Below, piece by piece: positions 1 to 7,807 of a stretch of DNA of 33,366 bases. Source of the stretch: Candidatus Avelusimicrobium caledoniensis (lineage in GTDB: Bacteria; Elusimicrobiota; Elusimicrobia; Elusimicrobiales; Elusimicrobiaceae); assembly GCA_900315795.1 (NCBI GenBank), contig ONAM01000012.1, positions 1-33,366 of the forward strand, given 5' to 3'. Each line of letters starts with the position of its first letter. Within the stretch, counting starts at the first letter, position 1. The notes beneath the pieces are model-generated. The model was given only the letters and a program-made list of their open reading frames with translations, made no database searches and was not told the origin of the DNA. Position numbers and translations under genes: made by a program.

Positions 1-51
1 TCAAACATGTAAATTTTCTTCTCCGATTTGGCGCTTTTTGTAAACGGTGCT
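1..51. repeat. Half copy of a long palindromic repeat
   Basis: The first 51 bases match, with scattered mismatches, the reverse complement of one half of the long inverted repeat at 32934-33029 (shared core GGCGCTTTTT.TAAAC and TCAAACATG). The window begins inside the element, so its other arm is not visible. Both copies lie just upstream of an A-tract pilin promoter, so the repeat seems to be part of a duplicated cassette. Seen directly by comparison; function unknown. Confidence 0.7.
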
Positions 52-80
52 AAAGGGGCGGATAAACAACAAAAATATTA

Positions 81-213
81 CAGAATAACACGAAGTCCCC
101 CTCGCAAAAGATAACATCATCAGCTTACAGAGGTTCAAGGCCTCATGCCTGCCCGGCAAGGGCCTTGACAAATCAAAAAAAAAAACGATAATAAAGGGAC
201 GCGAAAAAATAAA
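81..213 (+). promoter_or_regulatory. A-tract pilin promoter module, copy 1
   Basis: This block of about 133 bases is nearly repeated at 33104-33236. It holds a -35 TTGACA (165-170), a spacer with an uninterrupted run of 11 A (175-185), and a -10 GATAAT (187-192; spacer 16 bp, or 17 to ATAATA). A short G+C-rich dyad (GCCCGGCAAGGGC) sits directly upstream of the -35. It should drive the pilin at 326. Homopolymer length differs by one from the right-hand copy (10 A), which changes the -35/-10 spacing. Phase variation by slippage is an inference. Confidence 0.75.
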
Positions 214-220
214 TACTAAT

Positions 221-304
221 TTGTCATTCCGTACTTGATACGGAATCTCACCGCTTTCTAAAACGGCAACAAGGTGAGATCCTGAAACGAGTTCAGGATG
301 ACAA
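221..304. repeat. TGTCAT-type palindromic element (5' UTR of pilin 1)
   Basis: An 84-bp element bounded by TTGTCAT (221-227) and ATGACAA (298-304). It contains three nested dyads: TTCCGT/ACGGAA, TCTCACC/GGTGAGA and TCCTGAA/TTCAGGA. The same architecture (TGTCAT, hairpin, ATCTCA, central hairpin, GATC, hairpin, GATGACA) recurs at 28485-28577, where it is translated as part of a pilin leader. It lies between the promoter and the start codon of pilin 1, so the transcript should carry it. It resembles short non-autonomous palindromic repeats; no transposase is encoded. Confidence 0.75.
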
Positions 305-325
305 TAGAATATTAAGGAGGAATTT

Positions 326-922
326 ATGCAAAAAGAAAATCAGAAAATGTCATACCGCAAGGCCGCCCCGTTATATCCCGGATTACAAATCTCCGGGATG
401 ACGAACGGGGCGAGCGCATTTACGCTTATTGAACTATTAGTTGTTGTGTTAATCATCGGCATTTTGGCGGCGGTGGCCGTACCGCAGTATGAAAAGGCCG
501 TTTGGAAAAGCCGCGCCGCCAATTTACGCACGCTCTTAAGCAGTATTGCTACTGCGCAACAAGCATATTTTTTGGCTAATGGAACTTATCCGACTACTTT
601 TGAAGAATTGACCATAGACTTAAATAATCTAACCGCAGCCAGCCGCCCGCCTTTATCCGGAGAGTATGGGATCTCATCGGAAGATATGACACGGTATAAC
701 GATTTATTTGAAATAGTTTTATTTCCAAACGGAGTAATTTCCTATTTCAGAACCGGAAAATATAAAGGGTGTGGACTGATGGTAAACTTTCAAACAGGCG
801 AATGGGAATGCCGAGAATGGTATACATATTATACAGGTGCGGCCGGCGGGTTCTGCCAAAAAGTTATGCAAGCCGGTGCCTTGGAAAGCAATCAAGGTAA
901 CGTACGCGCGTACCCCTTATAA
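326..922 (+). CDS. Type IV pilin-like prepilin (pilin 1), extended leader
   Basis: A 198-residue protein with the class III (prepilin) signal [20 protein letters not shown] at residues 32-51, followed by the PQYEKAVWKSRAANL helix and a globular domain with Cys residues near the end (FCQKV). Such proteins are cut by prepilin peptidase and assembled in the inner membrane into pili or type II secretion pseudopili. Start chosen for the RBS AGGAGG 8 bases upstream. The leader is 31 residues, far longer than usual, and is partly encoded by a palindrome (364-412). The residue before the cleavage site is Ala rather than Gly, which may affect processing. A terminator follows at 926. Pilin family is confident; whether it is major, minor or a pseudopilin is unknown. 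Confidence 0.9.
   Translation: MQKENQKMSYRKAAPLYPGLQISGMTNGASAFTLIELLVVVLIIGILAAVAVPQYEKAVWKSRAANLRTLLSSIATAQQAYFLANGTYPTTFEELTIDLNNLTAASRPPLSGEYGISSEDMTRYNDLFEIVLFPNGVISYFRTGKYKGCGLMVNFQTGEWECREWYTYYTGAAGGFCQKVMQAGALESNQGNVRAYPL
364..412. repeat. Nested palindrome translated in the pilin 1 leader
   Basis: CGCCCCGTT (364-372) pairs perfectly with AACGGGGCG (404-412), and inside it TCCCGGA (376-382) pairs with TCCGGGA (392-398). The whole palindrome is in frame and encodes part of the leader peptide upstream of the prepilin cleavage site. On the minus strand it starts GTCATCCCGGAG, like the ends of the TGTCAT elements at 221-304 and 28485-28577. Confidence 0.8.
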
Positions 923-925
923 CAC

Positions 926-958
926 AAAACACCCCGGGCTTTCGGCCCGGGGTGTTTT
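926..958. terminator. Bidirectional intrinsic terminator
   Basis: CCCCGGGC (932-939) pairs with GCCCGGGG (945-952) around a 5-base loop, with A-rich and T-rich flanks (AAAACA/TGTTTT). It lies between the convergent pilin 1 gene and the TPR gene and can serve both strands. Confidence 0.9.
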
Positions 959-976
959 CATTGAGTTGTATATCTA

Positions 977-2038
977 TTACGTATAACTTTCCAAATACGT
1001 GTGCAAGCCCTCTTTTTTCGCTTGCGCCACACCGGCTGAATATAATTCTTCGGCTTTTTCCGTTTGGCCGAGCGCATACAAGACTTGCGCGAGCGACAAT
1101 TTCGTCAAAATCTGTCCGCGTTTTTCATCGGAATTATCAAAAAGCACTTGCGCTTCTTGCAAATCTTCCAATGCGTCTATCATTTTATTTTTGCGGCGCA
1201 ACACATCGGCCCGGCCCCATTTTACAAACCCCAAGTCCACCGTATCATGGATAGAGGAGTAGAGTTTATCGGCCACGTTGTAATGGCGCAGGGCCTCGGC
1301 GTATTTACCTTGTTGGCGAAGTCCGTTTGCCATGCCGCAATGCGTATACGCGTTGCCAAACACGTCTTGCGTGTGTTTAAAAATCTTCTCGGCGAGTTTG
1401 TAATTTTTAACACACTCGTCAATTTTTCCGCAAATGCGGCTGATGCCCGCCAACCCACAATACCCATACGCCTCGTTAATTTTGTCGTGAATTTTTTTGG
1501 CCAGCGCGATAGATTTTTTAAACTGCAAAATACCTTCTTCAAAGTGACCCTGAAGACGGAAAATCCCCCCTTTGGCCCAGTGAATAAAACTCATCCCGGC
1601 GTAATCTTTATTTTGCGTGTAAGCGGCAAGCACCGTGTCCAAAAGTTCCAGTGCATCGTCTAATTTTCCCCATGCGCGAAGTGCCATACCCATTTCTTGC
1701 ATGGCACGCACGATGTAATCGTCATATTCCAGTTCGCCGGCCATTTGGAAAGTTTCATCCGCCAGTTCATACGCCGCGGCGGCGTGCCCGAGCGTGCGGT
1801 AACAGGCCGACATCGCCAGTAAAATATCCATGCGTTCTTCTAATACATCGGCGATTTTGAGTCCTTTGGCGTACGTCAGCAAGGCCGTTTCAAAATTGCC
1901 TAGTTGCCGCTCGGCCTCGCCTTGCAAAAACCACGCTTGCGCGTCTTTAGTGCGTTGTTTTTTTAAAATTGTAAGCGCGCGGGCGGGCTCATTTTTTTCT
2001 AGCAACTCATAAATTTCTTCCATGTCCAATTTTGCCAT
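977..2038 (-). CDS. Tetratricopeptide repeat protein
   Basis: A 353-residue soluble helical protein built almost wholly of TPR-like repeats, for example EPARALTILKKQ near the N-terminus, ETALLTYAKGLKIA, GKYAEALRHYNVADKLY and LGQTEKAEELYSAGVAQAKK near the C-terminus. There is no signal peptide or catalytic motif. TPR arrays are protein-protein interaction scaffolds; the partner here is unknown. It is the last gene of a minus-strand operon, starting 9 bases after the stop of the response regulator, so it may act in the same signalling pathway. Upstream AGGAGAGTGCT supports the start. Confidence 0.8.
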   Translation of the reverse strand: MAKLDMEEIYELLEKNEPARALTILKKQRTKDAQAWFLQGEAERQLGNFETALLTYAKGLKIADVLEERMDILLAMSACYRTLGHAAAAYELADETFQMAGELEYDDYIVRAMQEMGMALRAWGKLDDALELLDTVLAAYTQNKDYAGMSFIHWAKGGIFRLQGHFEEGILQFKKSIALAKKIHDKINEAYGYCGLAGISRICGKIDECVKNYKLAEKIFKHTQDVFGNAYTHCGMANGLRQQGKYAEALRHYNVADKLYSSIHDTVDLGFVKWGRADVLRRKNKMIDALEDLQEAQVLFDNSDEKRGQILTKLSLAQVLYALGQTEKAEELYSAGVAQAKKEGLHTYLESYT

Positions 2039-2047
2039 AGCACTCTC

Positions 2048-2410
2048 CTATTTTAAATGTTTTTTGATTTCGTTTAACGTGTCATCCAAGTCGTAGGGTT
2101 TGGGAATAAAATAGTCTGCCCCCGCTTCTTTGGCGCGCTCTTGCGATTCCGGGTCCGACAGGGTGGACATAATAATTACCGGGATACGCCACGTGTCGTT
2201 ATCCGTCTTTAATAATTTACATACTTCAAATCCGCTTAATTTGGGTAACATCAAATCAAGCAAAATCAGATCGGGCTTTTCCGCCTTGGCTAGCGACACC
2301 CCTTCCACCCCGTTTTGCGCCCAAAAAACCTCTATACCCTCTACTTTCAGCGCACCCGAAAGTGCCGTCCCCAATACTTTGGAATCTTCAATCATTACAA
2401 TTTTTTTCAT
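2048..2410 (-). CDS. Stand-alone response regulator receiver protein
   Basis: A 120-residue CheY-like receiver domain without an output domain. The acidic pocket is at MIEDS (residues 7-10), the phosphoacceptor is probably Asp52 in LILLDLMLP, the conserved Ser/Thr is in IIMSTLSD and the Lys is in FIPKPYD. It would be phosphorylated by a histidine kinase and act by protein contact; no kinase is in the window. The start is placed at MKKIVMIED, two bases after the stop of the carbonic anhydrase-like gene; a longer reading frame upstream would only overlap that gene. The coupled TPR gene immediately downstream is the obvious candidate partner (inference). Confidence 0.85.
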   Translation of the reverse strand: MKKIVMIEDSKVLGTALSGALKVEGIEVFWAQNGVEGVSLAKAEKPDLILLDLMLPKLSGFEVCKLLKTDNDTWRIPVIIMSTLSDPESQERAKEAGADYFIPKPYDLDDTLNEIKKHLK

Positions 2411-2412
2411 AC

Positions 2413-2928
2413 TTAAATTTCTTTGCACTCTTGTCGGTAAATTTCAACAGCTTGCGTATAATCGTGGGCGTTTTTCATAATAGCATTGACTTCATCTTCT
2501 TCCAAACGGCGTATAATTTTAGCCGGAACGCCCATCACAAGCGAGCCGGCGGGAATATTTTTCCCGGCGGGTACGACCGCGCCCGCACCGATAATGCAGT
2601 TGGGGCCGATTTCGCTTTCCATGACTACCGCGTTCATCCCGATTAAACAATTATCACCGATTTTACTGCCGTGCACAATGGCCCCGTGCCCCACGCTCAC
2701 GCCTTTGCCGATCACAGCCGGCATGCCGTAATTGACGTGTACACACGCATTGTCTTGGATATTGGAATTATCGCCAATTTCAATGCCCGCAATATCGCCG
2801 CGCAATACCGCACACGGCCAAACAGATACGTTTTCCCCCAGTTTTACATCGCCGAGAATTACCGCCGTCTTATGCACAAAGCTACTGGCAGGCACGTGCG
2901 GGGTTTTGTCTTTAATGCGCTCTTTCAT
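2413..2928 (-). CDS. Gamma-carbonic anhydrase family protein (left-handed beta-helix)
   Basis: A 171-residue protein of hexapeptide repeats (AVLRGD, IEIGDNSNIQDN, IGKGVSVGHGAIVHGSKIGDNCLIGMNA, IGPNCIIGAGAVV), the hallmark of a trimeric left-handed beta-helix. The His residues of HVNYG and VGHGAIVHG match the zinc or iron ligands of the YrdA/PaaY/Cam group. These proteins hydrate CO2 or are inactive relatives, so activity is not assured. The start overlaps the end of the upstream membrane-protein gene by 17 bases, showing translational coupling in one operon. The stop is 2 bases before the response regulator. Confidence 0.88.
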   Translation of the reverse strand: MKERIKDKTPHVPASSFVHKTAVILGDVKLGENVSVWPCAVLRGDIAGIEIGDNSNIQDNACVHVNYGMPAVIGKGVSVGHGAIVHGSKIGDNCLIGMNAVVMESEIGPNCIIGAGAVVPAGKNIPAGSLVMGVPAKIIRRLEEDEVNAIMKNAHDYTQAVEIYRQECKEI

Positions 2929-3967
2929 GGGCCACTCCTTTGCGTTTGGGTGATTTAGGCGGGGAAGATAATTGCAATCCCCAATAGATAAAAATACTGA
3001 CCATACCGGGCAAAATGTAATAGACCACGCGGTAGATGAGCGTAGCCATTAAAGCGGCGTCCCAGTCAATACCCATTTGGGCATACACAGCCGTCATGGC
3101 AAGCTCCATAGCTCCCAGACCGCCGGGCAAAATGGGAATAAGCGTGGTTACCATCCCAATAGCAAACCCGGCTACGAGTACGCCCGCTGCGATGTGAACA
3201 CCCACCGCGCGAAACGCAAAAAACAACACTAAAATCGTAAATAACCAATCGGCACAAACATAAATAATTGTCCACGTCATTTTTTTCTTTTTCTTGTGGA
3301 TTAGCGCGATACCCTCGTCCAACTGATCCATAAAATCATCGTAGCGGCCTTTGGGAATTAACGCCCCAAACACATGGAACAGTATTTTATTAAGTAAGCG
3401 AAATAATTTGCGCACCGATTTATACCGCCACTCGTTATTAAATAAAAACGCGGTTACCGCGCCGCATACGGCACACATCACCACAATCAAAATAAAATTT
3501 TTGAGCAGTTGCACCGGAGTCGCCGACGAGTGAAAAAGCATTAAAACAGAGCCCTGCAAAATAATCACAGCCAGTACAAAATATAAAAGTACCGTAATAA
3601 CAATACTGGCTGTAACGCACGTGCCAAACGGCACGCGCCGGCGGTTTAATAGATGCGCGCGCAACGCAAATCCGCTCGCCCCCAGCGAAGAAACCGCATA
3701 GTTGACCGTCGTGGAAACAAGCGCAATACCAATAGCCGCCCCCTTGCCGATACGCCGGCCCATGATACGCAGCACCTCGTATAAACTCATGCCCATCGCC
3801 ACGTAAATCAGCACCGAAGACGCTACCGACAAAAACAAATACCGGGTTTGCACCGTCTGCCAGATTTTAACAAAGCTGTCTTTGGCCTGATAGATCATCG
3901 CAGCCAGCACACCGACGGATAACAAAATACCCAACGCATATAAAGAATATTTAACTGATTTTTTCAC
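2912..3967 (-). CDS. Flippase-like integral membrane protein (LPG synthase TM / YbhN family)
   Basis: A 351-residue polytopic membrane protein with about eight hydrophobic segments, beginning YSLYALGILLSVGVLAAMIY. Family-like features include the conserved loop TVNYAVSSLGASGFALRAHLL and the segment TTLIPILPGGLGAMELAMTAVY, typical of the lysylphosphatidylglycerol-synthase transmembrane domain (UPF0104) group. Stand-alone members lack the aminoacyl-transferase half and are thought to move or modify lipids; the substrate is unknown. First gene of the minus-strand operon. It diverges from uvrA across an A+T-rich gap (3968-4074) that should hold both promoters. Confidence 0.8.
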   Translation of the reverse strand: MKKSVKYSLYALGILLSVGVLAAMIYQAKDSFVKIWQTVQTRYLFLSVASSVLIYVAMGMSLYEVLRIMGRRIGKGAAIGIALVSTTVNYAVSSLGASGFALRAHLLNRRRVPFGTCVTASIVITVLLYFVLAVIILQGSVLMLFHSSATPVQLLKNFILIVVMCAVCGAVTAFLFNNEWRYKSVRKLFRLLNKILFHVFGALIPKGRYDDFMDQLDEGIALIHKKKKKMTWTIIYVCADWLFTILVLFFAFRAVGVHIAAGVLVAGFAIGMVTTLIPILPGGLGAMELAMTAVYAQMGIDWDAALMATLIYRVVYYILPGMVSIFIYWGLQLSSPPKSPKRKGVAHERAH

Positions 3968-4074
3968 GTAATAAACTCCAAAAAAACGTTTAATAAATTA
4001 TATAATTTATTTAAGGTAAAAAGCACTTTCCCCCGCAGTCAAATTGCGGTTATTTTTTTCTCATGGGGTTGGAT

Positions 4075-6987
4075 ATGAAATCAATTAAAGTGATCGGCGC
4101 AAAAGGCCACAATTTAAAAAACATTACGGTAGAAATACCCAAAGACAAAATGACGGTCGTAACCGGGCTGTCCGGATCGGGCAAGAGTTCGCTGGCGTTT
4201 GACACCATTTACGCCGAAGGCCAACGCCGCTACGTGGAAAGCATGTCGGCCTATGCCCGGCAATTTTTGGAGCTCATGGAAAAGCCCGATGTAGAGCACA
4301 TTGAAGGGCTTTCCCCTGCTATTTCCATTGAACAACGAAACCCGTCTAAAAACCCGCGTTCTACCGTTTCTACCGTTACGGAAATTTACGATTATTTACG
4401 TTTACTTTTTGCGCGCGTAGGCAAGCGCTATTGCCCGCACTGCGGCCGGGCGGTGGAAACATGGAGTGTGCAAGGTATCGCACAGGATATTTTGAAAAAA
4501 TTTGCAGACAAAACGCTCTATATTTTATCCCCCGTCGTGCGCGGACGAACAGGCACCTACGAAGAACTGTTTGCTAAGTTTAAGAAAGAAGGATATGTCA
4601 AAGCGCGCGTCAACGGCGAAGTCGTCACCTTAGACCATGTACCGACGTTAGAGCGTTACAAAAAGCATACGATTGAACTGGTAGTAGATGAATTTTACGT
4701 AGATGAATTTGACCGCGAACGATTGGTGGAAAGTTTGGAAACTGCGTCAAAATACGCGCAAGGGCTCGTACATATTTTGGAAACGTCCGGCGCGAAACCC
4801 GTTGATTTTACGTACAGCGAAAGCAACGCCTGTGCGCATTGCGGTATCGGGTTTAGCGAGTTAGAGCCGCGGCTTTTTTCGTTTAACTCCCCCTACGGTG
4901 CGTGCCCGGAGTGCAACGGCTTGGGCGTAAAAATTGAAGTAGACGAAACGCTCGTCGTACCCAACCCCGATTTGGCGTTAAATGAAGGGGCTATTGACGC
5001 GTGGGAAAACCCGGTTACCACCCGCACGCACCGGTGGAAAAACTCGTGGAGCGGGTATTATTACGATATGTTAAAACAAGTTTGCCGCCAACAACATATT
5101 TCCATGACAACGCCGTGGAAAAAACTCCCCAAGGCCCAGCGCGACTTGCTTTTGTACGGCACGGGGAACGCCACCTATACGTCCATTATTTCCGGCGGAA
5201 AACAAGATTTTGAAGGTGTGATTACCAACCTAAAACGCCGCGTGCAAGAGAGCGAAAGCGATTTTGTTAAAGAAGAAGTTACCCAGCGTTTTATGCGTGA
5301 AATTGAATGTCCCGTTTGTAAAGGAAAACGCTTAAAACCCGAGGCACTTGCCGTAAAAGTAGACGGTAAAAACATTGACGAAATTACCTCGTTGCAGGTA
5401 TCTGCGGCTAAAGCGTTCTTTGACAAAATTCACTTGTCTGACAAAGAAAAAATTATTGCTAAAGACGTCTTAAAAGAAATTCGCGCGCGGTTGGACTTTT
5501 TAAACAGTGTGGGCCTTTCCTATTTGACACTCAACCGCAAAAGCCAAACGCTCTCCGGCGGCGAAGCACAACGCATCCATTTGGCTACGCAAATCGGCTC
5601 GGGGCTCACGGGCGTGCTATATGTGTTAGACGAACCGACGATCGGGCTTCACCCGCGCGACAACGACCGCCTTATATCCACCTTAAAAGATCTGCGCGAT
5701 TTGGACAACACGCTTATTATTGTGGAACACGATAAAGACACGATTTTGTCTGCTGATTATATCGTGGAACTTGGGCCCGCGGCCGGCGAAAACGGCGGAC
5801 AAATTGTAGCGGCCGAGCCCACCAAAAATTTTTTGAAAAACAAAACCTCGCTCACGGCCTCTTATTTAAACGGGCGTAACATTATTTTACCGCGCGAAAA
5901 ATTACGCAAAGGCAACGGAAAATTTTTAACCATTTGCGGCGCCAAACAATTTAACTTAAAAGACATTGACGTCAAAATTCCGCTCGGCAAATTCGTGTGT
6001 GTAACGGGCGTGTCCGGCTCGGGCAAGAGTACGCTGGTGCACCAGATTTTATACAAAGCCCTTGCGCGCAAATTTTACGGAGCTAAAGACGCGCCCGGCG
6101 CACACGATAGTATCAAAGGGCTTGATAACATAGACAAAGTCATCATCGTGGACCAAAGCCCGATCGGCAAAACGCCGCGCAGTAACCCGGCTACGTACAC
6201 GGGCGTATTTTCGCACATCCGCGATTTATTTGCGCAGATGCCCGAGGCCAAACGGCGCGGATATAAGCCGGGGCGATTTTCGTTTAACGTCAAAGGCGGA
6301 CGGTGCGAAAAGTGCCAGGGCGACGGTATTTTAAAAATTCAAATGCAATTTTTGCCCGATATTTATGTGAAATGCGAGGAGTGCAACGGACAGCGTTTTA
6401 ACGAGGACACCTTGCAAGTAAAATTCAAAGGGAAAAGTATTGCTGACGTCTTAAATTTAAGTGTCTCGCAAGCGTTGGAATTTTTTGACGCTATTCCCAA
6501 AATCAAACGCTGTTTACAAACACTTAACGACGTAGGCCTGGGATATATCAAACTCGGTCAAGCGGCTACTACGTTATCAGGTGGCGAGGCGCAACGCGTC
6601 AAACTGGCAGACGAACTTTCCCGCAAAGGGACCGGCAACACGCTTTATATTTTAGACGAGCCGACGACCGGACTTCACTTTGCCGACATTGATAAACTCT
6701 TGCACGTCTTGCACGATTTGGCTGACCGCGGAAACACCGTCCTCATTATTGAGCACAATTTGGACGTTATTAAAACGGCCGATTGGCTGATTGACCTCGG
6801 GCCGGAGGGCGGCGACAAGGGCGGCCAAATTGTATGCGAGGGCACACCGGCCGACGTAGCCAAGTGCGCTAAATCATATACCGGGAAATACCTAAAGCCG
6901 GAACTTGCCGCCGTGCAAGATTATTTAAAAAAGCACCCCGGCGAGGCCTTACACGGCGTGGAAGAAAAGAAAAAATTAGTTAGGTAA
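4075..6987 (+). CDS. uvrA: UvrABC excinuclease subunit A
   Basis: The damage-recognition ATPase of nucleotide excision repair, which loads UvrB on DNA. At 970 residues it is close to the family norm of about 940. The first Walker A is GLSGSGKSS at residue 31 and the second GVSGSGKST at about 645. The two ABC signatures LSGGEAQR are at about 493 and 834. CxxC zinc-finger pairs occur around CAHCG...CPECNG and CEKCQGDG...CEECNG. I start at MKSIKVIG, preceded by GGGG, rather than at the ATG 12 bases earlier that lacks an RBS. The 3' end overlaps the convergent pilin 2 gene by 12 bases and no terminator separates them. Confidence 0.98.
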   Translation: MKSIKVIGAKGHNLKNITVEIPKDKMTVVTGLSGSGKSSLAFDTIYAEGQRRYVESMSAYARQFLELMEKPDVEHIEGLSPAISIEQRNPSKNPRSTVSTVTEIYDYLRLLFARVGKRYCPHCGRAVETWSVQGIAQDILKKFADKTLYILSPVVRGRTGTYEELFAKFKKEGYVKARVNGEVVTLDHVPTLERYKKHTIELVVDEFYVDEFDRERLVESLETASKYAQGLVHILETSGAKPVDFTYSESNACAHCGIGFSELEPRLFSFNSPYGACPECNGLGVKIEVDETLVVPNPDLALNEGAIDAWENPVTTRTHRWKNSWSGYYYDMLKQVCRQQHISMTTPWKKLPKAQRDLLLYGTGNATYTSIISGGKQDFEGVITNLKRRVQESESDFVKEEVTQRFMREIECPVCKGKRLKPEALAVKVDGKNIDEITSLQVSAAKAFFDKIHLSDKEKIIAKDVLKEIRARLDFLNSVGLSYLTLNRKSQTLSGGEAQRIHLATQIGSGLTGVLYVLDEPTIGLHPRDNDRLISTLKDLRDLDNTLIIVEHDKDTILSADYIVELGPAAGENGGQIVAAEPTKNFLKNKTSLTASYLNGRNIILPREKLRKGNGKFLTICGAKQFNLKDIDVKIPLGKFVCVTGVSGSGKSTLVHQILYKALARKFYGAKDAPGAHDSIKGLDNIDKVIIVDQSPIGKTPRSNPATYTGVFSHIRDLFAQMPEAKRRGYKPGRFSFNVKGGRCEKCQGDGILKIQMQFLPDIYVKCEECNGQRFNEDTLQVKFKGKSIADVLNLSVSQALEFFDAIPKIKRCLQTLNDVGLGYIKLGQAATTLSGGEAQRVKLADELSRKGTGNTLYILDEPTTGLHFADIDKLLHVLHDLADRGNTVLIIEHNLDVIKTADWLIDLGPEGGDKGGQIVCEGTPADVAKCAKSYTGKYLKPELAAVQDYLKKHPGEALHGVEEKKKLVR

Positions 6988-7626
6988 CGTGTAAAAATAA
7001 CTTGCGACACTGTTATATTTAACCGTCGTTGCGGTATCCAATTTGGCCTTTTCTATTTTTTTACAAAAAGAGCCCGACGTACCGGTGAAATAAACAGCTC
7101 GTTCCACACACCACATTGCTCCGTCTTCCGTGTAAGCAAAGCCCGCGCATTTGTACGGGCCGTCCGTCCACCAGGCCATGATCGGCGGATTTACGCGTAA
7201 TTGAACCTCAAAATTATCCCCCTTGCGCCCCAAATCATCGTGAGCAACCATTCCGCATTTGCTGCCGTCACTCACAGTAAGCGGTAAATCTATACTGAGT
7301 TCATCAAAACGATTCGTAAAATTTCCGTTGCTCATGCGATATGCTTGTTGGGCTTTCCCTACCGAGCTAACCAATGTTTTAAGTTGCGCGTTGCGGCTTT
7401 TCCATACCGCCTTTTGATATTGTGGCAACGCCACCGCCGCGAGTATGCCGATGATGAGCACAACAACCAGCAGTTCAATAAGCGTGAAACCGCCGCGTTG
7501 CTTTCTACGTAGGTCAGGCTCTGCCTGACAGGGTTTGACCGATTTTGTAGTCAGTAACATAAGGATACATGCCTCTTGCGAGGCATTGTCAGGCATAGCC
7601 TGACCTACATTTTTATTTCTTTCCAT
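6976..7626 (-). CDS. Type IV pilin-like prepilin (pilin 2), very long leader
   Basis: A 216-residue prepilin. The cleavage motif [22 protein letters not shown] starts at residue 45-47, followed by LPQYQKAVWKSRNAQLKTL and a globular domain with Cys residues (SKCG, YKCAGF, MWCVE, SFCKK) that probably form disulphides. The leader of 46 residues is unusually long because a 100-bp palindromic repeat (7509-7608) lies between the start codon and the cleavage site and is read in frame. RBS GGAGGAG sits upstream of the ATG, behind a TTGACA promoter with a 12-base homopolymer spacer. The stop codon lies inside the end of uvrA, which is unusual for two functional genes and suggests insertion of the cassette hard against uvrA. 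Confidence 0.9.
   Translation of the reverse strand: MERNKNVGQAMPDNASQEACILMLLTTKSVKPCQAEPDLRRKQRGGFTLIELLVVVLIIGILAAVALPQYQKAVWKSRNAQLKTLVSSVGKAQQAYRMSNGNFTNRFDELSIDLPLTVSDGSKCGMVAHDDLGRKGDNFEVQLRVNPPIMAWWTDGPYKCAGFAYTEDGAMWCVERAVYFTGTSGSFCKKIEKAKLDTATTVKYNSVASYFYTLPN
7509..7608. repeat. Palindromic repeat inside the pilin 2 leader
   Basis: GTAGGTCAGGC (7509-7519) is matched by GCCTGACCTAC (7598-7608). Inside it, GCCTGACA (7523-7530) pairs with TGTCAGGC (7587-7594), and a small GCCTC/GAGGC hairpin lies at 7571-7584. It has the look of a mobile intergenic palindrome, yet it is translated without a stop as most of the leader peptide. Confidence 0.85.
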
Positions 7627-7662
7627 AACAAAAACTCCTCCTTTTGATTCTTGTTTAATACA

Positions 7663-7691
7663 ATTAAATCAAAAAAAAAAAACGATGTCAA
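7663..7691 (-). promoter_or_regulatory. Homopolymer-spacer promoter of pilin 2
   Basis: On the minus strand, TTGACA (7686-7691) and TTTAAT (7663-7668) are separated by 17 bases that include a run of 12 T (7671-7682). Upstream CCCGGCAAGGGTC matches the copy 1 promoter module. Relative to copies 1 and 5, the spacer core (ATC-A run-CGAT) is in the opposite orientation with respect to the gene. Confidence 0.7.
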
Positions 7692-7807
7692 GACCCTTGC
7701 CGGGCCCAGGCATTTTGAGAGTCAACTTTCATTTAATTAGAGCCACACTGTTTTGCATTGTCGCTTTGTAGCGCAACAACTCCCGCGCAATTTGTTACCA
7801 TATATAT

